From Bacteroidales bacterium (GTDB lineage Bacteria; Bacteroidota; Bacteroidia; Bacteroidales; GCA-2748055), in NCBI GenBank assembly GCA_029934875.1, contig JAOZLK010000068.1:1-11976 (forward strand): a stretch of 11,976 nucleotides of DNA, in the 5' to 3' direction. Under the pieces are notes generated by a model. The model was not told the origin of the DNA. It did no database searches and saw only the letters and a list, made by a program, of their open reading frames with translations. Numbering within the stretch: position 1 is the first letter of the stretch; every line of letters starts with the position of its first letter. A program made the position numbers and the translations under genes. Below, one piece after another: positions 1-6,557 of this stretch.

Positions 1-36
1 CCGGTGTAGCCACCGGTTCCACTTTCTCCAGCCCAT
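1..36 (-). CDS. Partial N-terminus, possibly a PepSY-associated transmembrane protein
   Basis: On the minus strand an ATG at 36-34 opens a frame that stays open to the window edge and reads MGWRKWNRWLHR. It starts 5 nt after the stop of the His-rich lipoprotein gene, which is typical operon spacing. The Trp/Arg/Asn pattern followed by Leu-His-Arg resembles the short cytoplasmic lead-in of Bacteroidota PepSY-associated TM proteins, where an HRDLGY-like stretch and the first membrane helix follow. That resemblance comes from memory of the family and rests on only 12 residues, so it is a guess. A GC-rich inverted repeat (CCGGTG, 4-nt loop, CACCGG at 1-16) lies inside this frame. If the frame is not coding, that hairpin could be a terminator for the upstream gene. 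Confidence 0.35.
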   Translation of the reverse strand, partial: MGWRKWNRWLHR

Positions 37-41
37 GAAGC

Positions 42-512
42 TTATTGGGTGATCTCTTTGTATTCGACGGCTTCGATGAAAATATCGGCCTTTTCAGCCT
101 CGGAGTGAGCCATTTCATTTTCATGATGCTCTTTTGACTCGTGATCTGCCACATGTTCCTCTGACTGAACGGGAGTCAGGACCCTGAGGGTTCCTTTTAC
201 AGCAAGGGTCGATCCTTCAAGTTCGATTTTGAATTCGTCAATATCCCCTGCGGGAACTAGCCTGATCTGAGTTTCTCCGTCTTCAGCCAGTACAAAACAC
301 TTCTGGCCACCATGTCGGCAAACATGGGTTACCATCCCTGTAATTGCCACCTCTTTATTTTCATATTCTTCAGGACTGGCCAATATTTCTTCAATTGTTG
401 CGGCAACAATTTCCTCACTTTTACTGACCTCTGCTTTACTTTCTTTATTAGCTGACTGCATGCAGGCTCCCATCATCAGGGCCAAGACAAGCAAAATTGC
501 GATTCTATGCAT
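42..512 (-). CDS. Small His-rich lipoprotein with an OB-fold-like domain
   Basis: A 156-residue predicted lipoprotein of unknown function. The frame could begin at a TTG at 521-519, but the ATG at 512-510 directly precedes a basic-hydrophobic signal peptide and is the better start. A lipobox-like MGAC ends at Cys17, so the mature protein would be membrane-anchored, with an acidic linker at about residues 20-38. Residues 40-115 have the beta pattern of small OB-fold proteins (V.ITG.V..V, then a strand, then L.V.G.L.V). A C-x-H-x4-C motif (Cys65, His67, Cys72) sits after the first strand. Five His (120, 124, 129, 130, 136) crowd an acidic loop before the last strand. The Cys/His content suggests metal or redox binding, which is inference. 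The gene lies 38 nt after the STAS gene and 5 nt before the edge gene. The exact family is not recognised. Confidence 0.8.
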   Translation of the reverse strand: MHRIAILLVLALMMGACMQSANKESKAEVSKSEEIVAATIEEILASPEEYENKEVAITGMVTHVCRHGGQKCFVLAEDGETQIRLVPAGDIDEFKIELEGSTLAVKGTLRVLTPVQSEEHVADHESKEHHENEMAHSEAEKADIFIEAVEYKEITQ

Positions 513-518
513 GTTACT

Positions 519-547
519 CAAATATTAATTTCGGGTAAAAATAGCAA
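519..547 (-). promoter_or_regulatory. Candidate Bacteroidota promoter for the His-rich lipoprotein
   Basis: Read on the minus strand, TTG (547-545) is followed by 18 nt and then AATATTTG (526-519). That matches the Bacteroidota -7 consensus TAnnTTTG except at its first base. A start about 6 nt downstream would fall at the ATG at 512, giving a leaderless or nearly leaderless mRNA. The region is AT-rich, so a chance match is possible. The gene may instead be read through from hpt-STAS. Confidence 0.3.
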
Positions 548-550
548 TTA

Positions 551-892
551 TTATCGTTTAAAACTCTTAAGGCAGGGCTCCAGTTCATCATAAATTTCAA
601 AAACATGATGTAGCTGAAGCAATTTGAAGAGTTCCATCACTTCAGGACTCACATTGCAAATCTTGAACTGACCATAATTATTACTTGCAGCTTTCAAGGC
701 CGAGAGAAAGGCTCCAAATCCTGAGCTGTCAATGAAGGTGATCCCTTTCAGACTGAAGACAAGGTTAACATTTGGTTTTGTAAAATATTCAAGGAGGCTC
801 TCCTTCACAATTTCCGCAGAGGGTGAGTTGAACCTGTTGGTATCATTGAGGTTTACAACCAGAACATCATCAATATTTTTTGTCTCAATCAT
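551..892 (-). CDS. STAS-domain protein (anti-sigma factor antagonist-like)
   Basis: A 113-residue single-domain protein of the SpoIIAA/RsbV type. A beta strand around residues 10-16 (VLVVNL) leads to helix 1, then the central strand ITFIDSSGFGAFLSAL at 51-66. The DSSG motif (55-58) carries the serine position that anti-sigma kinases of this family phosphorylate. Residues 76-100 form the last strand and helix, with a hydrophobic LFKLLQL patch. In known systems the unphosphorylated protein binds a kinase/anti-sigma factor and frees a sigma factor, or acts as a switch in a multiprotein complex. No kinase or PP2C phosphatase lies in the window. Its ATG overlaps the end of the Hpt gene (ATGATTGA, 8 nt), which suggests translational coupling. 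A cytoplasmic location is expected, since no signal or membrane segment is seen. Confidence 0.88.
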   Translation of the reverse strand: MIETKNIDDVLVVNLNDTNRFNSPSAEIVKESLLEYFTKPNVNLVFSLKGITFIDSSGFGAFLSALKAASNNYGQFKICNVSPEVMELFKLLQLHHVFEIYDELEPCLKSFKR

Positions 893-1235
893 GGTTCGAT
901 TGTAGGCTTATTACTTCCAATTCTGCCACAGCAAGGCGAATTTTTTCCAGGAATTCATTAACCATGCCCTCATACTGCTCGGTCTTAATACTTTCATGGG
1001 CCAGCTTTTCCAATTCTTTTAAAAGGTTTTCAACCTCCTTCATACCCATGACTGCAACCGAACCTTTGGCTTTATGAGCCAGTTTGGAAAGGCCGTCGTA
1101 ATCCTTCTCCTTGAGCAGTTCAGGCATGAGCTCGGAATATTCGTCCACTTGTTCTGCGAAAAGGCCAATCATTTCTGCGATGAATTTTGCATCGCCTCCC
1201 GACATGGTTTTAAGATAGCTTAGATCAGTAATCAT
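885..1235 (-). CDS. Stand-alone Hpt (histidine phosphotransfer) domain protein
   Basis: A 116-residue, all-helical protein. Residues 50-60 read SKLAHKAKGSV, matching the Hpt signature H-x-[LA]-K-G-[SA], so His54 is the expected phosphoacceptor. Around it are helices at about 14-40, 44-62, 65-85 and 88-110, which fits a four-helix bundle. Such proteins carry phosphate between a hybrid kinase's receiver domain and a terminal response regulator. No kinase or receiver gene is in the window, so partners must be encoded elsewhere. The gene starts at an ATG 97 bp from the divergent TPR gene and overlaps the STAS gene by 8 nt. Co-translation with STAS suggests the two act in one signalling path, which is inference. 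Confidence 0.9.
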   Translation of the reverse strand: MITDLSYLKTMSGGDAKFIAEMIGLFAEQVDEYSELMPELLKEKDYDGLSKLAHKAKGSVAVMGMKEVENLLKELEKLAHESIKTEQYEGMVNEFLEKIRLAVAELEVISLQSNHD

Positions 1236-1253
1236 AATATACGTGAAGGTAGG

Positions 1254-1282
1254 TTGAAAACTTATTAAGTGCGCTAAATTTA
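1254..1282 (+). promoter_or_regulatory. Candidate promoter for the TPR/PorE-like operon
   Basis: TTG at 1254-1256, an 18-nt spacer and TAAATTTA at 1275-1282 match the Bacteroidota TTTG / TAnnTTTG pattern at all but the outer bases. A start near 1288 would give a leader of about 45 nt before the ATG at 1333. The sequence lies in the 97-bp divergent gap between the Hpt and TPR genes. I saw no equally good match pointing to the Hpt gene. The gap is AT-rich, so this is tentative. Confidence 0.35.
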
Positions 1283-1332
1283 TTTAAATTATTTTTAGAA
1301 ATAAAATGCCCCGGAATATTATCGCTCCATAG

Positions 1333-2370
1333 ATGAAACGAAGCATTGCAATTTTTCTGACAGGCTTGTTGTTTTCGCAAATGACATTTGCTCAGGTCAC
1401 ATTTACTGAGAAAAGGCAAAGAGATAGAGCTTTCCATGAAGGAGTTGCACTGGTTCTTCAGGAGGACTATGAAATGGCCAGTGTACAGTTGACGGAATGT
1501 CTTGATATTGATTCCACATTCGCACCTGCCTATCTGTACCGGGGACGGATAATGATTCAGTGGAATTCTTTGGACCATGCCATGGCCGACCTGGATTCTG
1601 CAATCCATTATGATCCTGGCCTGGGAGAGGCCTATTTTTATAAAGCATATATTTTATATGGTTCCGATACCACCGGAATGGATGCTGAGCTCTTTGATAT
1701 GGCCATATCCAGAGCCTATTATGATCCATATGCTTACTATTTCCGTGGCCTGACCGGGATGAGGGATGGCTTTGATGGAAGGGCTTTGAATGACTTCAAC
1801 CAGGCCATAGAACTGAAACCTGATCTTGCCCTGGCCTACCATGAAAGGGCCGGAATTAAAAGAAGAATGGGTGACCTGCAGGGTGCACATTTCGACTACA
1901 GAAACGCTATAGAGTACGATCCGGGATTTGTGCTGGCTTACAATAATCTGGGATCTGTAAAGATTTTGCTTGGGGACTATGAGGGCGCCATTGAACTTTA
2001 TACAAAAACTCTTGAATTAGATCCGAAAATGGTTCTGGCATTGAATAACCGGGGATATGCCAGGTATTTCCTTGGTGATCTGGATGCAGCCCTTGATGAT
2101 TTTGACATAGCCATTAATCTGGAAAGCGGATTTGCAGAAGCCAACCTGAATAAAGCCTCAATACTGGCAGGCCGGAACAACTTTGAGCCGGCCCTGGCCC
2201 TTATAGATATGGCCATCACGGAGAATCCTGATGCATCATTGCTGTATCTCAACCGGGGACTGATACGGGAACTGCAGGGGAACCTTTCAGGGGCATGTGA
2301 GGACTGGAGCAAGGCATTGGAATTGGGAGCCGGTGAGGCGGAAGCATATCTAAAGGAATGCAATGACTAA
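1333..2370 (+). CDS. Exported TPR-repeat protein
   Basis: A 345-residue protein with a Sec signal peptide at about 1-21 (Lys-Arg, a hydrophobic core, cleavage near TFAQ) and then TPR units almost to the end. About nine units are visible, from 31-64 through 301-335, with typical pairs such as AYLYRG, AYYFRG, AYNNLG, ALNNRG and LYLNRG, and helix ends of the A-I-E-L-x-P kind. The unit at about 99-132 carries an insertion. It ends with ACEDWSKALELG, a common ending of Bacteroidota TPR proteins. It probably serves as a periplasmic scaffold. Its stop overlaps the start of the OmpA-domain gene (ATGACTAA, 8 nt), so the two are likely made together and may interact. No enzymatic motif is seen and the specific partner is unknown. 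Confidence 0.88.
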   Translation: MKRSIAIFLTGLLFSQMTFAQVTFTEKRQRDRAFHEGVALVLQEDYEMASVQLTECLDIDSTFAPAYLYRGRIMIQWNSLDHAMADLDSAIHYDPGLGEAYFYKAYILYGSDTTGMDAELFDMAISRAYYDPYAYYFRGLTGMRDGFDGRALNDFNQAIELKPDLALAYHERAGIKRRMGDLQGAHFDYRNAIEYDPGFVLAYNNLGSVKILLGDYEGAIELYTKTLELDPKMVLALNNRGYARYFLGDLDAALDDFDIAINLESGFAEANLNKASILAGRNNFEPALALIDMAITENPDASLLYLNRGLIRELQGNLSGACEDWSKALELGAGEAEAYLKECND

Positions 2371-4447
2371 GGGACTATTGATAAAAAGGTGCTTATATAC
2401 ATTGGCCATTGCGCTGATGGTTCCTGTGACTCTTTCAGGTCAGGAAGATGTGACCATAAAGAAGAAGGAGTTTAAGACGGGTGTTGAAATTGGGTTTAAG
2501 GAGGCATGGAAGGCTGTTAAAGAGAGCGATAAGCACTTTAAAGAAGGAAAGGGGACCTATGGCCAGGCCAGGGATTTGTACCTTTTTGCCAACCAGTATA
2601 ATCCTGATAATGCCCATTTGAATTACAAGATTGGTGCTTGTTACCTGTTTACCGATGATAAGTACGTTGCCATCGATTATCTTCGTCGTTCCTATGATCT
2701 CGACCAGGAGGTAAGTGATGATATTCATTACCTGCTTGGTACGGCCTATCAGTTGGTACTTGAGTTTGAAGATGCTGCCAGGCATTTTAAGGAGCATAAA
2801 CTGACCCTGGATGCCGATGAACAGGAAGTCTACAGTGATCTGCTGGCAAAAAGACTTACCGAGTGTCAGGATGGAAGGAGCCTTTCGCAGGACCCGGTCA
2901 GGGTCATCCTTCAAAACCTGGGCGGGAATGTTAACTCTAAATATGACGACTATAATCCCATCTTTGCTTATGGGGATACAGCACTTTTTTTCTCATCCAG
3001 GCGGCCTTTTGGGCAATTAGACCGCAATCCACTGGATAATAAGTTTGATGAGGATATTTACCTTGCCAAAAGCAGTTTCCCGGGTTTCGAGCCTGCTGTC
3101 AGGATGGATAAACCATTTAATACAGAAAAAAATGAATCCCTTGTGGGAGTCTCGGCAGATGGAGGCAGACTCCTGATTTATCGGGGCTATAAAAATAACG
3201 GTAAGCTTGAAATTATTTCCTATAATCAGAAAAAAGCAAAGTGGTCAAAGTCGAAAGTTGTTGCCAAAAAGCTGCTCAGCAAGGATGGGGAGAGCTCGGC
3301 GGCTCTTTCTTTGGACGGATCGGAGATTTTTTATGTGAGCCGGAACCAAAAGTTGAGCACCGGGGGTAAGGATATCTTATATTCACGCCTTAATGAAAAG
3401 GGAAAGTGGGAAGATCCCCGCAACATTGGCGGACTTATTAATACACCCTATGATGAAGAGGGGGTTTTTTTAAGTGCTGACGGGAAGCACCTCTATTTTG
3501 CCTCCCAGGGACATAACACCATGGGTGGCTTTGATATTTTTCGTTCCGAAAGAGCAGAGAACGGAGGGTGGAGTGCTCCCGAAAACCTGGGCTACCCAAT
3601 CAATACCCCCGATGATGAGGTTCTGTACATTATGGATAAATCGGGCAATTATGGTTATTATTCCACGATCAGGGAAGGAGGCCTGGGGGCGAAGGATATC
3701 TATAAAGTAGTCTTTCTTGGATCTGAGAAGGAATTGGTCACTTCCACCAGGGATCAACTGGTAGCCGGACCGGGTAATAAGAAAAAAGGTTTCCTGACTT
3801 TGCCCTTACTGCCCAGGCTGGATACTTCAATTATTGTTACGGGTCGGGTAATGGATACACTCGACGGAATCCAGCCTGTGATCGCCAGCCTAACTTACAT
3901 GGATCCGGAAGGCTACACCCGGGAAATAAAGGCCATGACCAATGAATCAGGTGTTTACGTGGCAAGTTTACCACATGCCGGTATATATAACGTTGAGATT
4001 AATGCAACAGGTTATCTCTATTTTCTTGATATTCTTGACCTGATGGGGCACTCGGGTGATGAAAAGGTGATACAGGATTTCTATCTTCAAAAGATAGAAG
4101 TGGGAACCAAGGTCGTTTTAGAGAATATTTACTTCGAGACCGGGAAGGCGGTTCTCAGGCCAGAGTCCTTCGATGCGCTTGACCAGGTTTTTCGTTTCCT
4201 TGAAAATAACCCGGATATGAAACTTGAGATCTCCGGTCATACAGACAATACAGGAACGCTTCGGATTAATCAGAAGTTATCGCGCGATCGGGCAAAATCA
4301 GTGGTCAACTACCTGGTTGGGGGAGGTATACCGGAAACCATGCTGGTCTATGAAGGTTATGCCGATACGCAGCCATTTGACTTCAGCAATACCTTTGAAG
4401 GCAGAAAGCAGAACCGGCGAGTTGAGTTCAAGGTACTTTCCAATTAA
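2363..4447 (+). CDS. PorE-like envelope protein: TPR, PD40 beta-propeller, CRD and OmpA domains
   Basis: A 694-residue exported protein. Residues 1-27 form a signal peptide ending LSGQ; there is no lipobox. TPR-like helices lie at 47-150. WD40-like PD40 blades lie at about 195-450, with recurring S.DG..LYF.S and GG.DI motifs (313-325, 371-393). A carboxypeptidase-regulatory fold lies at 490-575 (VTGRVMDT, then G.Y....P). The OmpA C-terminal peptidoglycan-binding domain spans 585-692, with YFETGKAVLRPES, GHTDNTG (625-631), LSRDRAKSVVNYL and NRRVEF (684-689). This order matches PorE of the type IX secretion system, where the protein anchors a machine part to peptidoglycan. PorE of Porphyromonas is a lipoprotein and this one is not evidently so. 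Paralogs with this architecture are common in the phylum, so the T9SS role is probable at best. It is cotranscribed with the upstream TPR gene. Confidence 0.88.
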   Translation: MTKGLLIKRCLYTLAIALMVPVTLSGQEDVTIKKKEFKTGVEIGFKEAWKAVKESDKHFKEGKGTYGQARDLYLFANQYNPDNAHLNYKIGACYLFTDDKYVAIDYLRRSYDLDQEVSDDIHYLLGTAYQLVLEFEDAARHFKEHKLTLDADEQEVYSDLLAKRLTECQDGRSLSQDPVRVILQNLGGNVNSKYDDYNPIFAYGDTALFFSSRRPFGQLDRNPLDNKFDEDIYLAKSSFPGFEPAVRMDKPFNTEKNESLVGVSADGGRLLIYRGYKNNGKLEIISYNQKKAKWSKSKVVAKKLLSKDGESSAALSLDGSEIFYVSRNQKLSTGGKDILYSRLNEKGKWEDPRNIGGLINTPYDEEGVFLSADGKHLYFASQGHNTMGGFDIFRSERAENGGWSAPENLGYPINTPDDEVLYIMDKSGNYGYYSTIREGGLGAKDIYKVVFLGSEKELVTSTRDQLVAGPGNKKKGFLTLPLLPRLDTSIIVTGRVMDTLDGIQPVIASLTYMDPEGYTREIKAMTNESGVYVASLPHAGIYNVEINATGYLYFLDILDLMGHSGDEKVIQDFYLQKIEVGTKVVLENIYFETGKAVLRPESFDALDQVFRFLENNPDMKLEISGHTDNTGTLRINQKLSRDRAKSVVNYLVGGGIPETMLVYEGYADTQPFDFSNTFEGRKQNRRVEFKVLSN

Positions 4448-4467
4448 ACTCTGTTGTTTAACAATTC

Positions 4468-4494
4468 CTTTCCATCCGGAAAGTGTTATTTTTG
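4468..4494 (+). terminator. Likely rho-independent terminator after the OmpA-domain gene
   Basis: CTTTCC (4468-4473) and GGAAAG (4478-4483) form a perfect 6-bp stem with loop ATCC, followed by the T-rich TGTTATTTTTG. It lies 21 nt after the stop codon. The stem is short but the placement is right. Its T-tract overlaps the TTTG of the candidate gcvT promoter. Confidence 0.5.
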
Positions 4495-4521
4495 TCGGAT
4501 AATTCCGTCAAAATAAATTTT
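4491..4521 (+). promoter_or_regulatory. Candidate gcvT promoter
   Basis: TTTG at 4491-4494, a 19-nt spacer and TAAATTTT at 4514-4521 match the Bacteroidota promoter consensus except for the last base. Transcription would begin near 4527-4529, at the GTG start codon itself. A small inverted repeat, CGGA-TAAT-TCCG (4496-4507), sits between the two elements and might be an operator, although four-base arms are weak evidence. Confidence 0.4.
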
Positions 4522-4528
4522 TACTATA

Positions 4529-5626
4529 GTGAGAAAGACAGCATTCTATGAGTATCACCTTGAAATGGGTGCTAAAATGGTTCCCTTTGCAGGCTTTGAG
4601 ATGCCGGTAGAATATACAGGGATTAAACAGGAACATATTAACGTGAGGAATAATGTCGGGGTTTTTGATGTATCTCACATGGGAGAGATATGGGTGAAAG
4701 GTCCTGCTTCCTTTGATTTAGTGCAGAAAATCACTTCAAATGATATACAGAAACTTTCTCCGGGAGGAATCCAATATACCTGTTTCCCTAACGATTCCGG
4801 GGGTATTGTGGATGATCTTCTTGTCTACTATTATGATAGGGAGAAGTATCTCCTTGTGGTTAATGCCTCTAACATAGACAAGGACTATGAGTGGATAATG
4901 AAGCAGAACCAGGAAGGGGCCATCGTCGAGAATGCCTCGGATAGAATGGCCCAGCTGGCCATACAGGGTCCAAGGGCAGTTGAGTTGTTGCAAAAACTTA
5001 GCCCTGTGGATCTTTCTTCCATACCTTATTATCATTTTCTTAGCGGTGAGTTTGCCGGGGCCAGGGAGGTCATAATCAGCAATACCGGGTATACTGGTTC
5101 CGGTGGATTTGAACTTTACATGTACAATGAAGATGCAGCTTCCATCTGGGAGAAGATTTTTGAAGCAGGAAAAGAATTTGGTATTGAACCGGCCGGGCTG
5201 GCTGCCAGGGATACCCTGAGGTTGGAGATGGGTTTCTGCCTTTACGGGAATGATATTAATGATACCACTTCTCCCCTTGAAGCCGGGCTGGGATGGATCA
5301 CTAAATTCACCGAAGGGAACGCTTTCATAAACAGGAAGGCACTTGAGGAGCAAAAAGCAGCCGGGATTAAAAAACGTTTGGTGGGTTTTGAACTTAAGGA
5401 GCGGGGTATTCCAAGGCAGCATTACCCCATCCTTGATGCTGGCGGAAATCAAATCGGAGAGGTTACCTCTGGTACCATGTCGCCCATGCTGGGAAAGGGA
5501 ATAGGCATGGGGTATATACAGAAGGAATATGCGAGCAACGGAGGCGAAATTTTTATAGGGATCAGGAATAAAAGGCTTGCTGCGCAATTGGTTCGCCTTC
5601 CTTTTTACTCCCCCAAGAATAATTAA
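4529..5626 (+). CDS. gcvT: Aminomethyltransferase, T-protein of the glycine cleavage system
   Basis: T-protein takes the aminomethyl group from lipoyl H-protein and passes the carbon to tetrahydrofolate, giving 5,10-methylene-THF and ammonia. The 365-residue length is normal. Visible family motifs are the N-terminal [24 protein letters not shown] (47-53), [10 protein letters not shown] (91-100) with the catalytic-type Asp at 95/96, [12 protein letters not shown] (185-196), and [21 protein letters not shown] (222-242, quoted in part as key residues R227, R231, E233). The start is GTG at 4529. An in-frame TAA at 4514 leaves almost no room upstream, and later Met codons would cut conserved residues. 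No Shine-Dalgarno is present. gcvH and gcvP are not in the window. comB follows after 7 nt, probably in one transcript. Confidence 0.96.
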   Translation: MRKTAFYEYHLEMGAKMVPFAGFEMPVEYTGIKQEHINVRNNVGVFDVSHMGEIWVKGPASFDLVQKITSNDIQKLSPGGIQYTCFPNDSGGIVDDLLVYYYDREKYLLVVNASNIDKDYEWIMKQNQEGAIVENASDRMAQLAIQGPRAVELLQKLSPVDLSSIPYYHFLSGEFAGAREVIISNTGYTGSGGFELYMYNEDAASIWEKIFEAGKEFGIEPAGLAARDTLRLEMGFCLYGNDINDTTSPLEAGLGWITKFTEGNAFINRKALEEQKAAGIKKRLVGFELKERGIPRQHYPILDAGGNQIGEVTSGTMSPMLGKGIGMGYIQKEYASNGGEIFIGIRNKRLAAQLVRLPFYSPKNN

Positions 5627-5633
5627 GCGGAAT

Positions 5634-6350
5634 ATGGAGATGAATAAGATTGAGGTATGCGTATCACCTGCACTCTATCCCTACTACGAGAACCCGGATG
5701 CGATTGTGGTTGTGACCGATGTTCTGAGGGCCAGTTCGGCCATTGTTACAGCTTTTATGAACGGGGTGGAGCGGATTATCCCCGTTGGTACCCTCGAAGA
5801 GGCTAAGGCTTATAAAGAAAAAGGTTTCATGGTCGCGGCGGAAAGAGACGGGCTGGTCAGGGATTTTGCCGATTTTGGAAATTCACCATACAATTTCACC
5901 CCTGAAAGGGTGGCCGGTAAGCAGATCGTTTACAGTACAACCAATGGAACCAATGCTATTCACCTTGCATCAAGCGGGAGCCAGGTGTTGATAGGAGCCT
6001 ATCTGAATCTTTCTGCGCTGGCAAAGTACATAAGAAAGGAACAGAAGGATCTGCTGATTCTATGCGCTGGATGGAAAAACAAATTTAACCTGGAGGATAC
6101 ACTCTTTGCCGGGGCACTGGCTCAGCTTGTGTTGGAAGATGATCAGTACCAGAGTATTTGTGATGCAACACTCGGCTCCATTGACCTCTATAATGCAGCA
6201 AAGGACGATATGATGGGCTACATTACCAAAGTTGCCCAGAATGGACGGCTGAAAAAGAACAATCTGGATGATGTTATCGGCTACTGTCACGAGATTGATC
6301 TCACAGAACTGATACCCGTATTAAACGAAGATCACCTGTTTGTTCTTTGA
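5634..6350 (+). CDS. comB: 2-phosphosulfolactate phosphatase family protein
   Basis: A 238-residue ComB-family protein. ComB removes phosphate from 2-phosphosulfolactate to give sulfolactate, a step in archaeal coenzyme M synthesis; the bacterial role is less clear. Family motifs visible are VVTDVLRASSAIVTA (26-40), AER and DFGNSP (69-71, 80-85), the strongly conserved YSTTNGT (100-106), ILCAG (142-146) and the EDTLFAGAL stretch (154-162). The frame is open further upstream inside gcvT, but ATG at 5634 (or the ATG two codons later at 5640) starts the recognisable domain. It lies 7 nt after gcvT. No comA, comC or sulfonate transporter is in the window, so its substrate here is uncertain. Confidence 0.88.
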   Translation: MEMNKIEVCVSPALYPYYENPDAIVVVTDVLRASSAIVTAFMNGVERIIPVGTLEEAKAYKEKGFMVAAERDGLVRDFADFGNSPYNFTPERVAGKQIVYSTTNGTNAIHLASSGSQVLIGAYLNLSALAKYIRKEQKDLLILCAGWKNKFNLEDTLFAGALAQLVLEDDQYQSICDATLGSIDLYNAAKDDMMGYITKVAQNGRLKKNNLDDVIGYCHEIDLTELIPVLNEDHLFVL

Positions 6351-6369
6351 AATAAGAAGTAAATTCAAA

Positions 6370-6460
6370 GAATAACTATTGAACAGAAGTTATTCACAAA
6401 GTTTGCCTAACAATTCTATTAAATGTAAATTTAAATGTTATTGAAATAACACAATAGAAT
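6370..6460. repeat. Cluster of AT-rich inverted repeats between comB and serC
   Basis: Three perfect inverted repeats lie close together. They are GAATAACT/AGTTATTC (6370-6377, 6388-6395; 10-nt loop), TGTTATT/AATAACA (6436-6442, 6445-6451) and ATTCTATT/AATAGAAT (6413-6420, 6453-6460), the last enclosing the second. None is followed by a T-tract, so a classic terminator is unlikely. They could be operators or a structured 3' end, or simply reflect low complexity. Confidence 0.45.
6402..6433 (+). promoter_or_regulatory. Candidate promoter for the serC operon
   Basis: TTTG at 6402-6405, a 20-nt spacer and TAAATTTA at 6426-6433 match the Bacteroidota TTTG / TAnnTTTG pattern except for the last base. 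The start would be near 6440. That leaves a leader of about 118 nt containing the TGTTATT/AATAACA hairpin and the heptad repeat array. Confidence 0.35.
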
Positions 6461-6501
6461 CTTCATTAACCCGCTTACTTATTTACTAACTTACCCAATT
6501 A

Positions 6502-6551
6502 CCAATAACTAATATCCAATAACTAATATCCAATAACTAATATCCAATAAC
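6502..6551. repeat. 14-bp tandem repeat (paired heptads) ending at the serC start
   Basis: The unit CCAATAACTAATAT occurs three times exactly (6502-6515, 6516-6529, 6530-6543) and then partially (6544-6551, CCAATAAC). Each unit is two related heptads, CCAATAA and CTAATAT. More degenerate copies (ACTTACC, CAATTAC) extend upstream in the same 7-nt phase from about 6488. The array ends 6 nt before the serC ATG at 6558. Confidence 0.9.
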
Positions 6552-6557
6552 CATACT

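Noticed and set aside
1..16. GC-rich hairpin CCGGTG/CACCGG as a terminator of the minus-strand operon
   Set aside because: It lies within an open frame beginning 5 nt after the lipoprotein gene, and the downstream sequence needed to see a T-tract is outside the window.
2435..2914. 159-codon minus-strand open frame
   Set aside because: Antisense to the TPR part of the PorE-like gene; low-complexity hydrophobic translation.
4736..5587. 283-codon minus-strand open frame
   Set aside because: It lies wholly antisense to gcvT, which has clear family motifs along its whole length; the translation shows no domain.
5577..5633. Extended start for comB within gcvT
   Set aside because: The added residues are not family-like and begin at a TTG inside gcvT; ATG 5634 or 5640 begins the conserved domain.
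6502..6551. Tandem array as a CRISPR
   Set aside because: Units are directly adjacent without spacers, and there are no cas genes.
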